Below are positions 58,647 through 64,000 of a stretch of 64,000 bases of DNA, in pieces. The DNA comes from Dyadobacter soli (lineage in GTDB: Bacteria; Bacteroidota; Bacteroidia; Cytophagales; Spirosomataceae): positions 124,001 through 188,000 of the forward strand of contig NZ_FNAN01000019.1 in assembly GCF_900101885.1 (NCBI RefSeq), given 5' to 3'. How positions within the stretch are numbered: the stretch's first letter is position 1; every line of letters begins with the position of its first letter. The translations under genes and the position numbers were made by a program. The notes under the pieces are model-generated. The model made no database searches. It had not been told where the DNA came from and saw nothing but the letters and a program-made list of their open reading frames with translations.

Positions 58647-59457
58647 TTCGGGCCTGGGGATTTCCCTGCACCGCATCGACCGGATAAACCGGATGAATGC
58701 GGCGCATATGGATGCCCATCGTGACAATCACGGGAATTTCTTTTTCCAGGAAGACGGCCACGCGCGCCTGATGGTCGATTTTCGCGAAATCGAGCTGAAA
58801 GGAAGCGGCGTGTTCTGCATTATGCCGGGCCAGGTGCATTACCCGCTGGAAACGGAGGGCTCTTACGGCTGGTTTCTGGGCGTGGATATGAGCCTGCTCG
58901 ACGAGCATCACCGGGCGGTGGTGGATGAATATGCATTGCATGGTTTTCCGGTAAGTCTGGATGCCGCGCAGGCTGATTTACTCATGCGGAGTCTGCATTT
59001 GTTGCTGGAATTTTACCAGGCACCCTCGCAGTATGGCCAGCCGGTGCTGCAGTCCATGCTGAAAACGTGCCTGGGCATTTTTACTTCTTTGTTTGAAAAG
59101 GAAATTTTGCAGCGCACCGTGCAAACGCGTCCTTCGGCCATTACTTCGCAATTCCGCAAACTTTTATCGCAGCATTTCAAAACGGTGAAAAGTCCTTCCG
59201 ATTATGCCGGAATGCTGAGTATTACCTCATCGTATCTGAACGAGGTCGTGAAGGAAACATCGGGACAGCCGGTAAGCCACTGGATCCAGAATGAGGTTAT
59301 GATGGAGGCCAAAAGGCTATTGTACTACACGGATTTGAGCATTAAGGAGGTCGCATTCGGGTTGGGTTATGAAGATCATACCTATTTCTCGCGGCTGTTC
59401 CGGAAAGTTGCGGGGAAGTCTGCCGGGCAATTCCGGGAAGAATACCGCCGCCAATAG
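58606..59457 (+). CDS. AraC-family transcriptional regulator
   Basis: The 283-residue protein has an N-terminal cupin-like sensing domain (about residues 20-150, GNFFFQEDGHARLMVDF, GSGVFCIMPGQVHYPLE) and a C-terminal AraC DNA-binding domain with two helix-turn-helices (YAGMLSITSSYLNEVVKETSG and LSIKEVAFGLGYEDHTYFSRLF). It begins 41 bases inside the aminopeptidase gene, in another frame. The next gene, a siderophore-interacting flavoprotein, is 134 bases downstream in the same direction and is a likely target. Confidence 0.9.
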   Translation: MPKKSIPLHYLSNDSGLGISLHRIDRINRMNAAHMDAHRDNHGNFFFQEDGHARLMVDFREIELKGSGVFCIMPGQVHYPLETEGSYGWFLGVDMSLLDEHHRAVVDEYALHGFPVSLDAAQADLLMRSLHLLLEFYQAPSQYGQPVLQSMLKTCLGIFTSLFEKEILQRTVQTRPSAITSQFRKLLSQHFKTVKSPSDYAGMLSITSSYLNEVVKETSGQPVSHWIQNEVMMEAKRLLYYTDLSIKEVAFGLGYEDHTYFSRLFRKVAGKSAGQFREEYRRQ

Positions 59458-59591
59458 TTCTTGATAAAACCGCGATTTGTCCAATCATTACCCCTCATTT
59501 TCCCTTTATTCTCTTCGCGCGGGCTTGTTGTTTTGTAAAGTAAAAACTCGGCTGGATCGTCAGCCTTAGCACAACACCAATCGCACGAAAA

Positions 59592-60281
59592 ATGAACATC
59601 ATCAAACAGAAAGCGCTGCACTTGCTTGAAAATGCCTTTGGAAAAACCGGGACCGTGCTGGCGGTACGGGCCTGGGAACCTGCTACGTTTTTCGAGGTGG
59701 ACGTCCACTTCCCCGATATGGATATGAGCGGCTGGAAACGCGTCCAGCATATTAAGGTACGCGTCGGAGAAGGCATTTACCGCGATTATACACCCGCCGG
59801 CTGGGACGAGGATATCCGTACCTGCACATTGTACATCCATGCCGAACAGGACGGCCCCGGCGCGCAATGGATACGCTCGTTACGCACGGGCGACCGCATT
59901 ACGTACGTAGGCGTGGGCGCGACCATGCACAAGCCCACGTATGCGGGCGAGATGGTGGTTTTGGGCGATATGAGCAGCATTGGACATTACCTGGCCTTGC
60001 AGCAGCTGGCAGGTTCGCGAAAGATCAGCGGAGCCATTACGATCGCCGACGAGAACCATCGCGAGGAATTTAAGGAGTATTTCAACTGGAATATCCAGCC
60101 GGTGAAAAATAACGGCGACGGCGGCCTGCAATCGATGCTCAAATGGACCAGCGACAAGCCGCTGGCCAACTCGAACATCTATATTTCGGGACATATTCCT
60201 ACCTGCATCCGTTTGCGGAAGGAGCTTAAAAAGCGAAACGATTCGCCGCTTGGGATCCTCGTACAGGGTTTTTGGTCCTGA
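59592..60281 (+). CDS. Siderophore-interacting protein (SIP/ViuB family ferric reductase)
   Basis: The 229-residue protein has an FAD-binding barrel domain with RDYTP (about residues 64-68, the flavin-binding motif), followed by a NAD(P)H-binding domain with MVVLGDMSSIGHYLALQQL and a C-terminal SNIYISGHIPTCIRLRKEL. SIP proteins reduce ferric siderophores in the cytoplasm to release iron. A GGCTG/CAGCC hairpin lies in its leader (about 59553-59568). The gene directly abuts the convergent map gene. Iron control through the AraC gene upstream is inference. Confidence 0.88.
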   Translation: MNIIKQKALHLLENAFGKTGTVLAVRAWEPATFFEVDVHFPDMDMSGWKRVQHIKVRVGEGIYRDYTPAGWDEDIRTCTLYIHAEQDGPGAQWIRSLRTGDRITYVGVGATMHKPTYAGEMVVLGDMSSIGHYLALQQLAGSRKISGAITIADENHREEFKEYFNWNIQPVKNNGDGGLQSMLKWTSDKPLANSNIYISGHIPTCIRLRKELKKRNDSPLGILVQGFWS

Positions 60282-61046
60282 TTAATCGAAAATGCCGTTC
60301 ATGGACGTGAGGATCACCGGCTTGCCATCTGTGACGATGATCGTGTGCTCGTGCTGTGCCACATACCCGCCGCGCGAGCCTACGAGTGTCCAGCCGTCGC
60401 GATCGGTGGAGGTGCTTGTGGAAGCAGTTGAAATGAATGTTTCGATAGCGACGACGCTGTTTTTACGGAAGCGCGTGGTGTTATAGCGGTCGTAGTAATT
60501 GAGAATTTCATGCGGCTCCTCGTGTAGGCTGCGGCCAACGCCGTGGCCTGCGAGGTTTTTGATCACCTTGTAACCCGATTTTTTCGCCTCGGTTTCGATC
60601 AGCCGGCCGATATCGGCGATCCGTACGCCGCCTTTGATCTGGCTGAGCGCTTTGTTCAGGATGCGTTTGGAGGCATTCACGAGTTTGTTGTGGCCGTGGA
60701 TATCTTCGCCTAGTACGAAAGAGCCGCCATTATCCGACCAGAACCCATTCAATTCCGCAGAAACGTCGATATTCACCAAGTCTCCCTCTTGCAAAACCTT
60801 CGTTTCGGAAGGTATCCCGTGCGCGACTTCATTGTTCACACTAATGCAGGTCCAGCCGGGGAAGCCGTAGGTGAGCTTTGGTGCCGATTTGGCGCCGAGG
60901 CTATTCAACATTTCCCCGCCGAAATCGTCCAGTTCCTTCGCCGTCATACCCGGTTTCGCGTGTTCACGCATTGCGCGCAGCGTCGTAGCCACGGCGCGAC
61001 TTGCTTCCTGCATTCCCGTCAGTTCGGATTCTTTGCTGATTGACAT
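60282..61046 (-). CDS. map: Type I methionine aminopeptidase, variant active-site surroundings
   Basis: The 254-residue pita-bread protein keeps the five metal ligands: Asp in DLVNIDVSAELNG, Asp in GFWSDNGGSFVLG, His in NLAGHGVGRSLHEEPHE, Glu in SVVAIETFIST and Glu in AQHEHTIIVT. It removes the initiator Met from nascent proteins. SDNGGSF and IETFIS replace the usual GDTSxxF and IEPMIN of the classical enzyme. Bacteroidota normally carry another map copy in the ribosomal secY region, so this may be a paralogue (inference). The stop abuts that of the siderophore gene. Confidence 0.9.
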   Translation of the reverse strand: MSISKESELTGMQEASRAVATTLRAMREHAKPGMTAKELDDFGGEMLNSLGAKSAPKLTYGFPGWTCISVNNEVAHGIPSETKVLQEGDLVNIDVSAELNGFWSDNGGSFVLGEDIHGHNKLVNASKRILNKALSQIKGGVRIADIGRLIETEAKKSGYKVIKNLAGHGVGRSLHEEPHEILNYYDRYNTTRFRKNSVVAIETFISTASTSTSTDRDGWTLVGSRGGYVAQHEHTIIVTDGKPVILTSMNGIFD

Positions 61047-61114
61047 ACGTTGGTTAATTCAAATTTGTCGGTTGTATAGCTAAAACCCCTGTTTGTCCGG
61101 GTTTGTTCAGCTTC

Positions 61115-61145
61115 GCAAATTAACGAATCAAATGTGCAAGCGGCA
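61115..61145 (-). promoter_or_regulatory. Probable promoter of map
   Basis: On the minus strand TTG (plus 61143-61145), 20 bases and TTAATTTG (plus 61115-61122) resemble the consensus with one mismatch. The leader would be about 60 bases. Confidence 0.45.
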
Positions 61146-61157
61146 ACGAATATCTTT

Positions 61158-61190
61158 TGAAAGAGCAGGCAGCATGCGAGTAGCCACCTG
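61158..61190 (-). terminator. Terminator of the VOC gene
   Basis: On the minus strand a 9-bp stem (plus 61164-61172 with 61182-61190, two G-U pairs) closes a nine-base loop and is followed by TCTTTC. It lies 17 bases past the stop at 61208. Confidence 0.55.
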
Positions 61191-61207
61191 CCCGACGGAT
61201 CAACCAG

Positions 61208-61678
61208 TTATTTTTGCTGCGGCGAATATTTGACTAAGTCGATACCAATGCCGTTCGGGTCGGAAATGGCGAAGTGCCGGTCGCCCCAGGGTTCGTCGCG
61301 GAGGTTTATTTGAATGGGTACGCCTTTCTTTTTCAATTCATTATATAGTTTATCCACGTCTTCGACTTCGATGGTAAGGTACATTCCCTGGCCCTGGAAT
61401 GCCTTGTGGAACAGCGGCTGCTGCGAAGGGTGCTCGGGGAGCAGGAAGCTGATTTCCGAGCCGCCGCCCGGCGTATGCAGGAGGAGGTAGAACTCGTTTT
61501 CGAAAGTGACGCCGAAACCGAGTTTTTCGGTGTAAAATGCCTTGGTTTCAGCCAGTTTGGATGTGATAATACCTGCGTTGAGTTTCATTTTGTGTTTGGT
61601 TTGAGTTGATGGACTGGATTGTGAAAATGCATTGGCGCAGATGCATGCTAATGCAATTACTGTGATGAGCCGTTTCAT
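61208..61678 (-). CDS. Exported VOC/glyoxalase-like protein
   Basis: The protein (156 residues from the Met at 61678) has a signal peptide (MKRLITVIALACICANAFSQ) followed by a single vicinal-oxygen-chelate domain: GIITSKLAETKAFYTEKLGFGVTFENEFYLLL and the C-terminal FAISDPNGIGIDLVKY, with a Glu or Asp in the last strand. VOC proteins such as glyoxalase I and dioxygenases are nearly all cytoplasmic, so an exported one is unusual. The substrate is unknown. The AraC gene lies upstream in the same direction. Confidence 0.8.
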   Translation of the reverse strand: MKRLITVIALACICANAFSQSSPSTQTKHKMKLNAGIITSKLAETKAFYTEKLGFGVTFENEFYLLLHTPGGGSEISFLLPEHPSQQPLFHKAFQGQGMYLTIEVEDVDKLYNELKKKGVPIQINLRDEPWGDRHFAISDPNGIGIDLVKYSPQQK

Positions 61679-61756
61679 AATGCTGCCGTTTTTGTGTTGT
61701 TGATGATACAAATTTCGGGCAGGGCGGCGGGCCGGGATTGTAAAAAACGGACAAAA

Positions 61757-62572
61757 TCACCTTCCGAATGCTTTTCCGGGTGTTACACCGTAAAGATTTT
61801 TGAATTCTTTGATGAAATGGGCCTGGTCGTAGTAGCCATTGTCGTAAAACAGCTTGTTCTCGCGGAGGCTTTGCTGGGAGGGTTTCGCACGGAGGATGTT
61901 CTGGAAGCGCACCACCTGGCTGAAAGTCTTGGCGGAGTCGCCGATGTAGTATTCAAACAGCCTGCGAAGCTGCCGTGGGCTCAGGCCGGTGTCGAGGTCT
62001 TTTTCGACATTCAACACCCCAAAATTTTGAAGGATCACGGATAATGCGCCGTAAAAACGGGGATCGTGGTTGAAATCAATACTTGTGACCAAATGCAGAA
62101 AGTAGTCGTCAAACCGTCGTTTTATTTCTGCCACAGACAGCCCGGCGTCGAAAGCGGAGGCGATGAACCGCGCGGTGCCGGGTATCACAACGTCCAGATT
62201 TTCAAAGCGATTGCTTAATTCTGCAGCGTTGATTTTGAAGAGTTGTGGAAACATCGTGGGTAAAAAACGTACACCTACGTAGTCGAAACTGTTGGCAAGC
62301 GGGAACTCGGTATATTTTTTACAAAAGCCCATGACAAAATTTTCGGTGGGATTATTTAGCTCGAAAAAAATGTCGATGCAGCCGTCGGCCACGACGCGGT
62401 AAATGAATGGCTCGTCGAGGGGAACCGTCGTGCGAAGCTGCCAATAGCAGTAAATTAAGCCCTGCAAGGCCGTATCCGGGAGAAATTCCTGGTAGGTGAC
62501 CCGCTCCGCCGATTGTTTGACCGTCGGTTGAACGGGCACATATAATCCCCGGATATCAGGCGTATTGCTCAT
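61757..62572 (-). CDS. AraC-family transcriptional regulator (DUF6597 type)
   Basis: The 271-residue protein has an N-terminal ligand-type domain (residues about 20-160, with LQGLIYCYWQLRTTVPLDEPF and ADGCIDIFFELNNP) and a C-terminal AraC DNA-binding domain (GLSPRQLRRLFEYYIGDSAKTFSQVVRFQ, FYDNGYYDQAHFIKEFKNLYG). Family members with this N-terminus regulate small stress and transport operons. It lies 78 bases upstream of the VOC gene in the same direction, which makes that gene a plausible target. The Met at 62626 is an alternative start. Confidence 0.88.
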   Translation of the reverse strand: MSNTPDIRGLYVPVQPTVKQSAERVTYQEFLPDTALQGLIYCYWQLRTTVPLDEPFIYRVVADGCIDIFFELNNPTENFVMGFCKKYTEFPLANSFDYVGVRFLPTMFPQLFKINAAELSNRFENLDVVIPGTARFIASAFDAGLSVAEIKRRFDDYFLHLVTSIDFNHDPRFYGALSVILQNFGVLNVEKDLDTGLSPRQLRRLFEYYIGDSAKTFSQVVRFQNILRAKPSQQSLRENKLFYDNGYYDQAHFIKEFKNLYGVTPGKAFGR

Positions 62573-62773
62573 TCGGCTTCCAGCATTTGCTAAATCGTGA
62601 TCAGGGAATACAGGTCTGCCTGGCACAGGTTTTGAAATTTAGTAAATTTATATTTACTTGTATATCAATACTTTCTATCGTTTATCTGCAATTTATCGTC
62701 GATAGCTCCTGGCGCGCTTTAACGGGAACACTGCGTCCGGCTCGGAGTCGTTCAATTTAATACATACGCATCT

Positions 62774-63565
62774 ATGAGCAAAGCACTGGATAATTTCCGC
62801 TTGTATGCAGGTGTTTTAAAAAGGGTTGGATACACCCTCACGATCGGTATGCTGAATTCCGGTTTCCGGGACGAGCTCCTGAAATTGTACAACAGCTACG
62901 GGCAGCAACTTCCCGCCGAAAACACGCCTGAGGATCCTTTTATCATTCCTAAAACCGATGTTTTTGAGCTTTTTGGCAACGACTCGGCCGCCTATGAGGG
63001 TGTTTATGAATGCGGCTTCGGGCATACCACGGAATTCGAGCTCAAAGTCATCAGCAACCTGGTAAAAAAATGGAACCCGCGCAGGATCTTCGAAATCGGC
63101 ACATTTGAGGGCCGTACTACTTTGAATATGGCGCTAAACAGCAGTACCGACGCTGAAATCATTACGCTGGACCTGCCTGCCGACGAACTCGCGTCCACCA
63201 GAATGGACATCGAGGACGATGAGGTCCGGTATGTTAAAAAGGATGTTTCCGGTGAACGTTTTATCGGACACCCGGCTGCTTCCAAAATCCGCCAGGTTTT
63301 CGGTGATTCGGCCACGTTCGATTTCAGCGAATACCACAACTCCGTCGATGTGGCCTTCATCGACGGCTCCCACGCGTACGACTACGTGCTCAACGACAGC
63401 GAAAAGGTGTTTACCATCATTCGCAAAGGCGGCCTCATCATCTGGCACGATTACACCAACTGGCCGGGCGTGTGGACGGCGCTGAATGAGCTATATCAGA
63501 AAGATGCGCGGTTCAAAGACATCCGGCACATCGGCGGCACCAGTATCACAATCCTGACCGTGTGA
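62774..63565 (+). CDS. Class I SAM-dependent methyltransferase (Methyltransf_24-like)
   Basis: The 263-residue protein has a Rossmann methyltransferase core: RIFEIGTFEGRTTLNMALNS (SAM-binding motif I), AEIITLDLPADEL (motif II, acidic), DVAFIDGSHAYDYVLNDSEK and IIWHDYTNWPGVW. The pattern matches methyltransferases found in polysaccharide and O-antigen clusters. No glycan genes are next to it here, so the acceptor is unknown. It has its own upstream region of about 200 bases with A/T-rich sequence. Confidence 0.82.
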   Translation: MSKALDNFRLYAGVLKRVGYTLTIGMLNSGFRDELLKLYNSYGQQLPAENTPEDPFIIPKTDVFELFGNDSAAYEGVYECGFGHTTEFELKVISNLVKKWNPRRIFEIGTFEGRTTLNMALNSSTDAEIITLDLPADELASTRMDIEDDEVRYVKKDVSGERFIGHPAASKIRQVFGDSATFDFSEYHNSVDVAFIDGSHAYDYVLNDSEKVFTIIRKGGLIIWHDYTNWPGVWTALNELYQKDARFKDIRHIGGTSITILTV

Positions 63566-63701
63566 CGTATACCCGCTAGCGGTTCGCGAGGAGGTCTCGT
63601 GTTTCCATCCATTTCATCAATGTAACTCCCGTCCAATTTTTCGATCGGGAGCTGTTAGCGGCATTGTTTTTTAAGGTTTGCTCAAAAAAACGAACAATAC
63701 T

Positions 63702-64000
63702 ATGAGCAACAGAACCTTAGTGGATGCCTACATCAAAGAACTGGAAGCGGAGTATGCTTCGACCCGCAAATGCCTGGAACGCATTCCAGTTACATTATTC
63801 GATTACAAACCGCATCCTACCTCGATGGAGTTGGGATATCTCACCCTTTTGGTAGCAGAAATACCCCTTTGGATAACTTTTATGGTAGAAAAGGGCGAAG
63901 TGGATTTTGCCACATACAAACGTTTCGAGTTCACCACCAGCGAGGAATTGGTTGACCATTTTGAGGAAGTTTTTAATGGCGCCAAAAAATCGCTGGCGGG
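63702..64000 (+). CDS. DinB-family protein, 5' part only
   Basis: An ATG at 63702 opens a frame that runs to the window end (about 99 codons). It begins MSNRTLVDAYIKELEAEYAS and continues LERIPVTLFDYKPHPTSMELGYLTLLVAE, typical of DinB-like four-helix bundle proteins that often bind a metal through His residues. The gene is truncated by the window edge. The gap before it (63566-63701) holds only a short hairpin CTCCCG (63626-63631) with CGGGAG (63646-63651). Confidence 0.72.
   Translation, partial: MSNRTLVDAYIKELEAEYASTRKCLERIPVTLFDYKPHPTSMELGYLTLLVAEIPLWITFMVEKGEVDFATYKRFEFTTSEELVDHFEEVFNGAKKSLA

Overview
The window looks like a chromosome segment of a flexirubin-pigmented Bacteroidota, most likely order Cytophagales and Dyadobacter-like (genus is inference). 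The signs are: repeated Bacteroidota-type promoters (TTG, about 19-21 nt, then TAnnTTTG), weak or absent Shine-Dalgarno sequences, a C-terminal type IX secretion sorting domain, an rpsF-rpsR-rplI operon, many SusCD-independent lipoprotein and periplasmic enzymes, and a large aryl-polyene/flexirubin-type cluster. I saw no rRNA, tRNA, transposase, prophage or CRISPR array.

Layout. 0.2-7.3 kb is mostly housekeeping: a DUF423 membrane protein, a GT9 glycosyltransferase, a YggS-type PLP protein, an anchored coiled-coil protein, ribosomal proteins S6-S18-L9, a BON-LysM protein (Kbp/YgaU-like) and glycerol-3-phosphate dehydrogenase. 7.3-27.9 kb is the pigment cluster. Its leftward arm (8.4-15.0 kb, minus strand) encodes a flavin halogenase-like enzyme, a CrtI/retinol-saturase-like oxidoreductase and a 1287-residue fusion of an MMPL exporter, a PlsC acyltransferase and a methyltransferase. 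Its rightward arm (15.2-27.9 kb) encodes tyrosine ammonia-lyase, ketoreductase, three Cys-His-His ketosynthases, three ketosynthase-like proteins without the nucleophile, two ACPs, two hotdog dehydratases, a thioesterase, an LpxL-type acyltransferase, a polysaccharide deacetylase, LolA and a GT2-DUF2062 protein. The two arms diverge from one intergenic promoter region at 15.03-15.18 kb. Together they would deaminate tyrosine to p-coumarate, extend it into an aryl polyene on ACP, tailor it (methylation, possible chlorination, desaturation, acyl transfer) and move the product to the outer membrane. No starter-activating CoA/ACP ligase and no darA/darB-like dialkylresorcinol genes are visible, so these would have to lie elsewhere.

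28.2-34.7 kb holds a K+-dependent-type membrane pyrophosphatase, a PIN-domain toxin-antitoxin pair, a block of small covarying hairpin repeats, a Bcr/CflA drug exporter and a nucleoside hydrolase-ribokinase pair for nucleoside salvage. 35.0-47.6 kb is a secreted/periplasmic block: a T9SS cargo protein, a DUF1800-DUF1501 pair, a DUF885 peptidase-like lipoprotein, and a PSD1/cytochrome c protein - DUF1501 - membrane cytochrome c protein operon. A cellobiose-2-epimerase-like gene converges on it.

48.8-64.0 kb is a mixed region: a second PIN toxin-antitoxin pair, a highly acidic small protein, a PQQ-type sugar dehydrogenase, a cyclase-family protein with altered metal motif, a DUF1080 glycoside hydrolase-like protein, an S9 peptidase, a small HTH operon beside a palindrome, an M1 aminopeptidase followed by an overlapping AraC regulator, a siderophore-interacting flavoprotein, a variant methionine aminopeptidase, an exported VOC protein, a second AraC regulator, a methyltransferase and the start of a DinB-family gene cut by the window end.
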